Below are positions 10,436 to 20,648 of a stretch of 64,000 nt of DNA, one piece after another. The DNA is taken from positions 24,275,822-24,339,821 of the forward strand of contig CP099842.1 of the NCBI GenBank assembly GCA_030062745.1. Direction: 5' to 3'. The translations under genes were made by a program, and so were the position numbers. The stretch is from Capitulum mitella. Taxonomy: Eukaryota; Arthropoda; Thecostraca; Pollicipedomorpha; Pollicipedidae. The notes below the pieces were generated by a model. That model was not told where the DNA came from. It made no database searches and saw only the letters and a list, made by a program, of their open reading frames with translations. Each line of letters starts with the position of its first letter. Position 1 is the stretch's first letter.

Positions 10436-11940
10436 ACCGTAAGCAAGAAATAAACGGATTATACCGTGAAAAAACGGGTGAATGCTACAGGCGCGACCAG
10501 TGAATATGCCAGCTGGTAACAAATCGGCAATGTTTCGCATATGCAAGCCAAATGTATTTACTGGATGTTCCCATAATGAAGATGTCTTCCAAACTGAAGT
10601 ATAACTGATGTGAGCGATCGCCAAAATGTACCAGTGTGCAGCAGAAGCACGTAACTTTCGTATTTTTCAGTGCTTCCTGAGAAATAGTCACGTACTACCG
10701 CTTTCGGCTTTCCCTTTCACGGCTTCGGCAGCAACCTTTCAACCTTTTAGTACTGAGCAGCAGTAGCGATTTCAGTGTGCTGCGTCATCTCTTTCTGTCG
10801 AACGGAAATCGAGAGGTGGAAAGGGAGGGATGGAGGGAGGAACAGGTCGGCGCCTGAGTAGGTGGCACTGCCATTGTCGAGGCGGCTTCGACGTTTCAGA
10901 ACTACTACAGCACGTTCTTCCCGACGTCTACAGACCCCTAAAGAAACAGCCAGTTCACAAACCTGTGCTCCAGTATTTCGTATATTATCTTCAGTTCGGT
11001 ATGAAACCACAAAGATTCGAGCCAAGTCACAATATGACGCTTACGGCATGAAAATGTGTCAAACACCATGTGACGCCGCCAAGTGACGCACTGCACCCAT
11101 CATATCAGCAGCGTACTTTCATGGAGCAAGGCTCACGAGCTGAGCGAAAGCTGAGCGGAGACCTATGCACACCAGGTCGGCGCAATTTTGGCGGCCTGTA
11201 CTTCTCACCAGATGCTCCGCAATGCCGCAGGACCGGAGCTCGTACACAGCGGTGGCCTAGCTTCGCGCCGCCGAATGCAGGACTACGTAGATCTGCGGCA
11301 TGACCAGCGTACGGAAGCCAACCCCCAAGTAATGCCCAGAAACCCGCCATGTCAAGCCATCTTCGGCTGACTCGTGGAGAAAAGTTTGGCATTCTGTGCG
11401 AACTCGTCGCATCCAAACTACATTACTCCGCTTTAAGTTGACGCCAGGTCTTCTGGCGTGATACGTAACGCTAGACTATACCCGTCCACCATTGTGGTAT
11501 AACTGTAACTGTGCACAGTTCACCGCTTGATCATGCCAAAATAACACCCTTGCATGAATATGTCCAGACACATGCATCTGCATGCCAAGGCAGATAACAA
11601 AACAAAGAAGTCCACTGTGAAAGCATTGGTCACATATATAAAGCAATCAAAACAGCAGATGCTTACCATCCTCTTGGAGTTTCCCGTGGAGTTGACGAGC
11701 ACAAAAATTCCGTAAGATGTACCGGATGGCGGAATGATATGAAGCATCAGAGAAACCAAACGCAATCGTGTGCAGAAATCGGCTCTAACGCAAACCACTA
11801 TGACACCCGACATAAGCGTTACTCCCGACCCAACCTGTGGCATAACTGGTCACGAATCTCACGCCCCCAGCGGCGTCAACTCGGTCCGGTGCGCCCGGCC
11901 AGTCCACAGCCACTTCCCCGGAGTCCCCCACCCGTCCGGA

Positions 11941-12187
11941 TCACCAGACGTAGAAGTAGACGCGCTGCCAGGCGGGCAGGTAGTCGAGCACCGGCTGCAC
12001 CAGGTACCGGCCGAGCGGCGCGTGCCGGGCCAGCGCGCCCAGCACGGCCAGCAGCCGGCGCCGCGTGTGCCGCTCGTAGAAGGGCGAGCGCACCAGGTAG
12101 AGCAGCAGCTGCAGCCGGCGGGAGTACAGCTCCGCCTGCTCTGCCCGGCTCAGCCGGCCCGCCGCCGGGTCGGAGTGCAGGTGCAGG
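11941..12187 (-). CDS. PEX16: PEX16 exon 5 (last)
   Basis: Acceptor GTCCGCCCGCAG before 12187. It encodes SLHLHSDPAAGR through RSPFYERHTRRRLLAVL and DYLPAWQRVYFYVW, with TGA at 11943-11941. Confidence 0.95.
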
Positions 12188-15100
12188 CTGCGGGCGGACC
12201 ACGGCGACGCTATCGGTATTCGGCATTGCGTGCTGACTGGTCTAATAGGCCGCACTTGAGATTTCACTGCGGCAGTTGCGGGATGATCACACACGAAGCT
12301 TCCTAACACCAGCGTTTTCGCCGCAGTATGGACAGAACTGAGGATTATCGCGAATTCCGCCGCATCACGAGATGACATCATCGAGTCACACCCTTTCCCC
12401 AAATATCTCAACCAGCGTACTTAATAGCTTAAGTGAAGTCATCAAAAACGTCTATAGACATCCCAATTTAGAACGCCTTCAAAAGCTCTGGACCCACGAC
12501 TGCTGTCAGCTTGATCAGCGCATCTGCCATTTCCCACACACGCCAGACCGCTTCAGACCACTTCCCACCATACAGCAGTCCAGCAGCGACTCTGACCTGG
12601 CGAGGTCGGCGGCCAGCGGCAGCATCCAGGCCGGCCAGGAGCTGTAGCCGGTCGCCGCCACGGCCGCCAGCTGCACGGCCGGCCGCAGCACGTACAGGGT
12701 CTCAGCCGCCAGCCGGCGCCCCTGCAGCGGCCGCGCCAGCCGCGGCGTCGGCGACGGCGCGCGCGGCACGCCCCACGCCCGGCGCACCGGCGACGCGTCT
12801 GCCGAGACGGGCCGACCGGTCACGGGCCGTCCAGAGACGGGGCAGAGGTTACAGAAGTCAGGGCCACAGGTCACCACATTGAGGACCAGAGGTCGCAGAG
12901 GTCAAGGCCACAGGTCACAGCAGTGACGACCAAAGCTCGTGGAGGTCAGGGCCACATGTGATCGTGCTGAGGGCCACAGGTCGCGGTACGGAGGAACAGA
13001 TGTTACGGTGGTGACGGTCAGAGGCCGTAGTACTGAGAAGTGGAGGTTATATCGGAAAAACAGCAGCCAGAAAAAAACAGTCTGCGACGACGCCCCGAAG
13101 TAAAAGCGGATAATCACCAGAGGGGGCACAGAAGACGACCGAAGGAAACGGCAAGAACAACCGACCTCAGGTGGCGGCAAGAATTATCAGACATCACGGC
13201 CGCGAAAACAGGGGTCAGCGGACGTACCACCCAACGTGTAGAAGCGAGGAAAGAGACTGTAGAAAATGGCGCATTCACCCGTTCAACAGCTCTCCCATTA
13301 AACCAGGCGGTCCAAACTGAGAAACAGAGCCGATAAAACCGGCGTACGAGACATGCTACAGGTTAACATAGCATTCAGCGACGGGTCGCAAAAGGGACGC
13401 CGACCAAATCTGAGTCAAGAGTCGGACCGGTACCTGTTTCCACGCTGCGCACGCGGCGTCCAGTGCTGGGGAGCACAACCACCTCGTCCTTGACCTCGGA
13501 GTCGCAGCTGGGTGTGACGTCAGGACTGAGCGGGGGTGACAACAGCATCCCACTGCCGCGGCCGTACAGCAGGATCAGCCGCAGACAGACCCTGCCGGAC
13601 ATCAGACGTGTAAACAAAGCAATCAGGTCCAGGCACAGCCGAGGCACGCAATATCGGCAGCTGTATACACATCCGAAAATATATCAAAAAGTAAAAAAGC
13701 AAGTGGAAAAACAGACAGCCGAAATGGCACTCCAATACCAGTTGCAGACACATTCAGCAGGACATAGAAAGTAGACCATAACCATCAGCACATCCAAAGC
13801 AGGGTCATGACCCTATCCAAATCGAAATTCAGTTTCAATATATTTTCTACTTTTTAACATTGTTTTGTATCGTTCCACTCCCGCTATCAATAAGGCCTAA
13901 TACAATAGAGAATGTCGTTACAAAGCCGATTAAAACACACCGCATTAACGGTACATTACAAAAAAAAAAAACGTCACAGCCCTACAAAAAAAAACATTAG
14001 CTATTTTTTTTTCATTCAGCAGCATCATTTACAAAACCCTTGGAACGCCGACCAAGCCAGCCTCGCATCCGTTCCTCCGTCAGCAGCGGCACCCACTTGA
14101 CGATCTGGACGGTGACGATGGTGGCCCAGCGGCCGGCCGGGCCGAACATCTGTCCGGCGGCCAGCTCCAGGAAGACCTCGGCGTACTCGAGCAGCGCCAG
14201 CCAGGCGCGCAGCCGGCGGCCGGCCACTTCGGGCAGCTGCGGCCGGCCGGCCGGCGCCGCCACCAGCAGGCGGTTGGCCAGCGACAGCAGCCGCGACACA
14301 GAGTACACCAGTTCCGAGAGAACAGAGACTCGAGACTCGGTCCGTCCTGTCGGTCACAGGGGAGCAGCGGTGTCAACAGCAGCCGCGACACAGAGTACAC
14401 CAGCTCCGAGAGAACAGAGACTCGAGACTCGGTCCGTCCTGTCGGTCACAGGGGAGCAGGGGTGTCAACAGCAGCCGCGACACAGAGTACACCAGCTCCG
14501 AGAGAACAGAGACTCGAGACTCGGTCCGTCCTGTCGGTCACATGGGAGGGGAGCAGGGGTGTCAGCAGCAGCCGCGACACAGAGTACACCAGCTCCGGCA
14601 GGCAGATTCCGTCCATCCTGTCAGCACAGAGGAGCAGGGGTGTCAGCAGACACCGTCAGGGTACAGCAGTTCCGATACGCAGATGCGGCCCGTCCTGCTG
14701 GTCATAGGGAAGCTGCAGAGTTCACTGCCAGGATGCCAAGCTGTCAAGAACATAGACAGCTGCTAAAAATGCACGATTACGTTAGTTTTGGTTAGTTAGG
14801 ACGAGCGAGAAAACTGGCCACAACTAGCCGGAAATGGGACAGGAGCACTGTAATAATCTCTTAGTCGGAAAGTGAGTACCACGTGGCACGCATGCATACC
14901 CCACTTATACAAATACTGCTTACAGCTGGACACTCAGAAAAAATGAAACTACAACATCTGATAAAGAATAAGCACTAACAGAAGTGCAAAAAGTATAGGG
15001 AAGAGGGCATTCTTGGCCGCAGCAAACTGTATCCAATTTTGGGTTGAGTTTGCCAGTCACTGAGTTTCTTTCTGTGTTCGTCCTGTGGGGGGAAACGGAA

Positions 15101-17330
15101 ACGTAACGTTTCATAGCTACCACTTAGTTTCTTATCCTGTTTACATCGCAGGACCCAATTAGAAATACGATGGCGGAGCATCCCATGCAGGTATTTTCAT
15201 CGAAAACGTAATTAAAGTAAACACAAAATGGGGTCTGATGAATGCGCAAAATCACAAGAGTTCGTCCTACAGCAAGGACGTCCTATAGCGAGTTAACCAG
15301 GAGCCGAAGGAAGTGGAGAACCATCCCGCCAATGGAAAGCGGAGCAGTGAAACCAAGAGGAGGTGGCGCTCAACTTCTCTGTCGCAGCCTAACGAGAAAG
15401 GTCCTTCGTTGGGTAAATTCATTTTCAATGGCCATGGACGTCGGAATTTGCAATGAGCCTAAAGTAGCGTATCAGAGGATCCAAAACGAAAGAAGCATGC
15501 TGTTTTCGATCTACACTTTTTCACCAAACTGCGATGTGATGTTACCAGTCAATGATTGGTCAGTGATTCCCAGCCCATTAAGTTATTCATTCTACCGATT
15601 CTACCTAGCCCCAATCAACGAAGCTGCCGACGAAACGTATTTTAAGTGTTTTAGCAAGCTTAGAACAAGTTTTAAACTTCGATCTCTATCACTGTAGGTA
15701 TGCTATAACACACGTAATTTTATCGTAAGCATAAATGGGAAAAGTAAAGCTGCTCCACCACGTTGGCAAATATTCCTAGACAGATTCCTCCCTTGCAGTG
15801 CCACGATGGCTCGCACCATGAAGGCCAGCAAGCGGCGGCAGGGCGGTCTGCTGCCGCCCGTGCTCAACCTGGTGGCCGTCACCGCGGTCCTCTTCACCTG
15901 CATCTACTTCATGAAGCGCGAGTTCCACAAGATGAAGCCGCCGGACCGCAACAGCGAGGACTGGGTGGACCGGCCCCGGGTCCGCCGGCCGGCCGCCACC
16001 GCTGCCGGAGGGGCCGCTTCCACCGAGCCAGCGCACGCGTCCCAGGCAGCGTCGGCCGGTCGCACGTCTGATAAGGCTGCTCACCAAACTCCGACAGCGG
16101 GCCCTGGGAAGTCGCTAGCCTCCTCTGCCGCCCCACACGCTGCCCTCAGGCCCACACATGAGGCCAGTCAGGCGCCGCCAGCGACAACCAACATCGGACA
16201 AGCCCTTCCGACCACGGCCCCACCCAAAGAGAGGACACGCCCTCCGCCGGCGTCATCATCCTCCAGAGTCTCTTGGCTCAACACCGCCCGTCACCGAGGC
16301 GTCGTCCGCGACCGAGCGGCCCGAGTCCGAGCCGGCCGAGGGGACGCCGCCAGCCGCTGAGGAAGCTACCGGCTCTGAGGCGCCTCCAGCTGCTGACGAG
16401 CCCGATGAATCCGATGAACCTCTAGCCAGTGACGAGCCCAGCGGCTCGGAAGAACCGCAAGCTGCTCAGGAAGCTGCCGACGCCCAAGGGCTTGCAGCCG
16501 CCGAAGAATCTACTGACACTGAAGCGCCTCCAGCGATTCGTATCTCGAACACCCCTGTGACGAAGGCACCGTCCGCAACGGCGTCCGAGCAGGCTGCCGA
16601 GGCACCTTCCGATACTGACGAACCCCGCAGCACCGAAGCGCCTCCAGCCGCCAAAGAAGCTGTCGACTCTGGGGCGCCGTCAGAGCCCCAGGGGTCGCTG
16701 GCGCGCCGCCGGCGCCACCACGACAATCCGTGGCTAGTAGGCGAGCTGGACAGGGACCGGTGGCACGAGCAGCAGCGATTCCAGCTGTTCCGCATGCCAC
16801 CGCCCTTCTGATGAGGACCTCACGAGGGTTCCAACAGGAGCCTATCAGTAGTGTTTGTGTGTGGTCAATCATGGCAGCAGCATTTTTTGGTTCTCTTTAG
16901 TGAGCCATTCCCATGGGCAAACATACCAGTAAATGTGAAGCAAAGTGTTTAAGGTCAGAGACATGGTGAATGAACATACCAGAGATGGGATCTCATTCTG
17001 TGCACTACCAGCATCAGTACATAATTATTTAAATTCAACTGCCTGGGAAGCCCAGTGATTACAACAGCACACCCAAGGAGGCAATGACAAACACAGAAAG
17101 CCATCTCATATCATAACTGTTATGAAGCAATGCAATGACATCACATAATGAAAAACTCAACAAAAATGTAAAACAAGTCAACATCTTCAAGACACTGCAT
17201 TGGATTACCACACACCAGCCAAATAATATGAGATCCACTTGAACAGCACCTCCAGATCCGCACCCTGCTGGGGCCGACTCTTCAGCCACACCTGGTACTT
17301 CACTAACTGCTGTTGTAAGGTCTCTGCCAT
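11941..17330 (-). CDS. PEX16: Peroxin-16 (PEX16), five exons
   Basis: PEX16 is an integral peroxisomal/ER membrane protein that recruits PEX3 and starts peroxisome membrane assembly. Exons: 17330-17216, 14346-14097, 13591-13434, 12798-12597 and 12187-11941. Junction phases 1, 2, 1, 2 all match, giving about 323 residues, close to the vertebrate protein (about 336). Recognised blocks: LFKWISYYLAGR at the exon 1/2 junction, LSELVYSVSRLL, LLEYAEVFLELAAGQMFGP, KVCLRLILLYGRG, AETLYVLRPAVQLAA, SLHLHSDP, LLYLVRSPFYERHT and the end DYLPAWQRVYFYVW, each collinear with known PEX16. Start chosen at MAETLQQQ (ATG at 17330), the family's usual start just before the Tyr-rich segment; upstream ATGs in frame exist. 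Intron 1 (2.9 kb) holds an opposite-strand gene candidate and a minisatellite that duplicates the 5' part of exon 2. Confidence 0.96.
12597..12798 (-). CDS. PEX16: PEX16 exon 4
   Basis: Acceptor CGTCTCGGCAG before 12798, donor CCAG|GTCAGA after 12597. It encodes the variable Pro/Arg-rich part and RRLAAETLYVLRPAVQLAA through LPLAADLA. Confidence 0.93.
12840..13030. repeat. About 50-bp degenerate tandem repeat upstream of PEX16 exon 4
   Basis: Recurring GAGGTCAGGGCCACAGGTCA blocks with variable spacers, three to four units. On the - strand it runs towards the exon 4 acceptor at 12799. Confidence 0.65.
13434..13591 (-). CDS. PEX16: PEX16 exon 3
   Basis: Acceptor TGTCCGGCAG before 13591, donor ACAG|GTACCG after 13434. 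It encodes VCLRLILLYGRGSGMLLSPP and the less conserved cytosolic linker ending GRRVRSVET. Confidence 0.93.
14097..14346 (-). CDS. PEX16: PEX16 exon 2
   Basis: Acceptor GTGACCGACAG before 14346, donor AA|GTGGGT after 14097. It encodes TESRVSVLSELVYSVSRLL through VTVQIVK. Its first ~60 bases are copied upstream in the minisatellite. Confidence 0.93.
14286..14660 (-). repeat. 91-98-bp minisatellite duplicating the PEX16 exon 2 acceptor and 5' end
   Basis: The motif CCGCGACACAGAGTACACCAG recurs at 14291, 14383, 14474 and 14572 (steps 92, 91, 98); a fifth copy is degenerate. On the - strand each full unit carries GACCGACAG (acceptor) and the codons for SELVYSVSRLL. Confidence 0.93.
15806..16811 (+). 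CDS. Candidate single-TM, Pro/Ala/Glu-rich protein in PEX16 intron 1
   Basis: I do not recognise a family. ATG at 15806 has a good context (CCACGATGG) and lies seven bases after a strong acceptor (CCTCCCTTGCAG, ending 15798), so a 5' non-coding exon upstream is likely. The N-terminus is basic, then about 20 hydrophobic residues (NLVAVTAVLFTCIYF, about residues 21-35), then KREFHKMKPP: a type II or signal-anchor arrangement. The rest is low-complexity Pro/Ala/Glu/Ser, ending in a more ordered DNPWLVGELDRDRW and FQLFRMPPPF. The frame switches by +1 near 16245-16265 in a TCATCATCCTCC tract. This is an indel, an assembly error or an unseen small intron. It lies antisense inside PEX16 intron 1. 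Coding status rests on acceptor, start context and composition only. Confidence 0.5.
17216..17330 (-). CDS. PEX16: PEX16 exon 1
   Basis: 38 codons plus one base, from MAETLQQQLVKYQVW to YYLA; donor G|GTGTGTGG, phase 1. Joining to exon 2 gives LAGR, conserved in PEX16. Confidence 0.92.
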
Positions 17331-20300
17331 ACCAGTCAGTGTCATCCCATGGCCTGACATGATTGCTGCTAAATGACTTCCAATCAGAGCTGAAAAGGAG
17401 ATGTCCAGTGTGACTGGCAAGACTCTTATCCAAACATCCAACTCCAAAATGATGAGTGGAGGTGATAAAATGAAATGAGGCCTGTTTCATGATGTCTGTA
17501 TGCATATACCTCTGAAGAGCCAGTTCACTGCTGACTAATCTGCATAAGCATCTGTGGAAAATACATCCACGCAGCCAAAATATGTATTCAGATGAGGATT
17601 CTGATGACATTCTTAATTGTTAACTAATGGATCATGGTAATTGTGCATAATACATAAATGATCAATAGCACCTTTTTATAATATCTTATGAAGAACTTAG
17701 ATAAGTTCAAATAACATCACAGTCCATACAGCAAATGTAAAAGTCTCTGAGGTGCCCATTTCTTCATCTGGTTTGGTTGTTAATTTGCCCATGATACATG
17801 TTTCCCTGTAGTGCAAATTATTAGATCAGAATATGCCAGGATGGAGTAGAAATTAGTTCTGGAAATTTAAACAGTTGCTAAGAATACATCCACAGAATAA
17901 AGCAGAAAAGCAACAGGCATTTTCTCTCCAAAACTGGCATTGCCTGAATTTAGTCTTATCAATGATTCCAAGAACTGTTCTTCTCTGTAATATATTTCCT
18001 TTTTCAGGGAGTCTTCAAAGGGATTCATTTTAGTAATGGATCATAAACACACCAAAATAAATTGAGCACAATATCAGCAGGTTTGATGTGATATGTCCTT
18101 GGAATGTAAAAAGGTACATATGTTTGCCATCCCAACCAGTCAAGAAACCAGAATTATCTAAACTATTCAGGGAATGAAGCACTTAATTGCCCATGAGGAT
18201 GGAACAATGGGATGACTGAATAACAACCATATGTGTCGCATAGAAACAAACACTAAAGGGATCTCAACTGTGCCAAATGCCAAAGAATAATTCATAAGTT
18301 ATAACATTGCGCCACGTATTCTAACAGCCTTCATTGATACTTTGCCAGCAAAGTAAGCTGCAGCGGTGGTAGTGAACTTATGTTTTGCCGCATTCGTCTC
18401 TTCAGTTTCTTTTTGGAAGCCACTATTTGGTACGAACCTACGTGATTTAAATCAAACTGAGACATTTAAGCAATATGATACTTCATAAAAAATCGAAACT
18501 GTTCAAAAATTTAGGCAAAATATCATCATAAATAAAAAAGCAATAAACTCAACTATATACATCAGGTGTCGAAATTTTGTGTCCAGACTTTTAAAAATTG
18601 AACAGTCCATCGATGTTAGAGGAAAACAACGATAATCCCAGTCAAGGTCTACAAATTGTGTTATATGGTAGCTTTGTTCTGTAAGCAGCTATTGGAGTAA
18701 TATAAGGAATATTTGGATTACTAGGATGGCCAATGGTTGGCATTCCGTATGACTGGGGTGTGTAAAACAAATAGAGTGGCCAGGAAAGCTGTGAGAAGCT
18801 GTAAAGAAGTGGTGCACGGCTTGGAAGAGCTTTGTTATTGTCAACTCCATTGCAGCTCACAAAGGCTTGTTAGTGGTTTAATTGTTCTTCAAGTGCCTGA
18901 GAGCTTTCAAATGATGCCTCCTAGGTAGCAGAAAATGTGTTGATGTCACGTGGTTCGTGTGGTGCTATGGTGATGTTACCATGGAATGAGTGGCCATTGA
19001 GTAAAGAACTTGTTCAGAAAGTTTGTGATCTGTTAATGGTGAAGCTGGTTACCCATTTGGCCTTTTCAGAGGCATAAGAAATGTTTGCTGCAAGGTACAG
19101 TTAGGAGTTTCCATTGTGGCAAGTCACATTTGAGAATTTCAAAGCATTGATCATTGACTCATTGATGTGTCACATTGTTTCTTGTTCATGGAATGTTAAG
19201 GATTGCCTTGTTACTGTCCAGTCAGAATAGTACAAAAGATGATATTTTAGGGAAACTTTGAATGTGTGTTGCAAGGCACATTCAACCTGTAGTTTTCTCA
19301 TTTCTTAGATAAAAACTTCCTCATTGTACTGAAAAACATGCACAAAACTTAAGGTCATGATTAGGTGCAGAATATCTTGCAAAGGTGACAGTTTTAAATC
19401 TTGAAATTTTATTTTATATAGTCTAGCCTCAGCACTATGATTTATTGTGATATATGGCTGTTATTTATGGTCATCATCAAATGTATTTAACTCCTAGTTT
19501 GTAGGCTTGTAATGTGACCAGGGTTGGGAGTTTGTTTTTTTCTTGGTGTTTGAATATAATTATGTATAATATGATACAAAATTTTGAAGAGTCATTTTGG
19601 TTAAATTGGCATTATTGATGTAAATCAGTTGGGACATCACACCTGCTTCTTACTGAATGGAGGCAGAGTCATTTGCTTGCAGAGTTAGAAATTTGTCAAG
19701 ATGGTTATAATGTAAGCTTTTGCTGGAGGTACAAGATCAAACTTTTGAAGTATAAAATATCTTTTGGAGAACATGTTTCCTGGTGCTCTTCAACACCAAA
19801 AAACAACATCATTTTCAGCCTTGAATGTGACAGGATTACTTCTAAATAGTAACAATCATTAGACTTTTGAGGGTGCCCACTCATGATTTTCTTGTTTAAT
19901 AACTGTCCATCAACTCTGCAAGGGGTTGTGATTATGACTGGTGAGTTACACCTAAAGTTGAAAGATGGGGCAATGACAGATTATCTAAAGTGTGCTGCAG
20001 TGGAGAGTGAGAAAAAGGAAAATGGTCCATATGACTTGTGAATAATATTTTACTGTGAGTATTGCTGTGTTCTTATTGCTTTTTGTTTGAAATGCCATTA
20101 AACCTGACCATATACTTGTTTTTCACAGACTACTGCAGTGAAAGCCAACCAGCAGGTGTGGAATCTTTCCAAACAAAAGACCATTTGGTGCATCACAGCA
20201 CCTTTTGGCTAGACTGCTGGACACCCTGATCAAGTATCAACCAAGCTCTTGCTTGGGCTTTAAAGGTGTGCAGAGTCCATCTCAAGTATCCTTGTCAACT

Positions 20301-20506
20301 ACTGGGCCCAGCCAGGACTCTGTAAAGCTCGGCTCAGGCCTCCCAGTGCAGGCTGCAGCTTTCTGCACTCCTGGGGCCGGTGTCGGCGAAACTCCGTCGT
20401 CGCCGTCCGGCCGCGGTGGTGACGGCGCGGCTGCCGGCGCCTCCCGCCGTCCGGCCGTGTCCGGCTCTTCCGCGCCCCCTGCGGCGGCCCGCGCCGGCGG
20501 CGGTCC
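17331..20506. other. AT-rich region between the divergent PEX16 and PAWR genes
   Basis: About 3.2 kb, clearly more AT-rich than both neighbours and with no long open frame. It should hold the 5' UTRs and promoters of PEX16 (-) and PAWR (+). TTTTTCACAG at about 20120-20129 looks like an acceptor for a PAWR 5' UTR exon. No repeat or transposon is evident. Confidence 0.5.
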
Positions 20507-20648
20507 ATGTCGTCGGCCGCCATGGCCTCCAGCTCCGTCAGCCAGGACGACGTCGACAACGACTTTGAGAAGTCGTCGCGCCGCTCGCGCATCCGGATGG
20601 CGCGCGGCCGCGACGTGCGCTGCCAGCAGACGGCCGCCGGCAGGCTGG
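20507..20648 (+). CDS. PAWR: PAWR exon 1 (first coding)
   Basis: MSSAAMASSSVSQDDVDNDF and a basic stretch (RRSRIRMARGRD); donor G|GTGAGC, phase 1. It is the least conserved exon; identity rests on splicing into exon 2 and composition. Confidence 0.75.

Larger units (their letters stand above)
6678..11940. other. Intergenic region rich in minisatellites
   Basis: It separates the ODF3-like 5' end from the PEX16 3' end. It contains three tandem arrays (listed separately) and a GC-rich island at 7740-7900. The open frames here, such as 9887-10624, lie over repeats or show no recognisable domain. I find no gene I can support. Confidence 0.5.

Noticed and set aside
14040..14795. 251-codon open frame on the + strand
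   Set aside because: It is the complement of PEX16 exon 2 and its tandem copies; the repeated QSTPAPREQRLETRS-like peptide is repeat translation.
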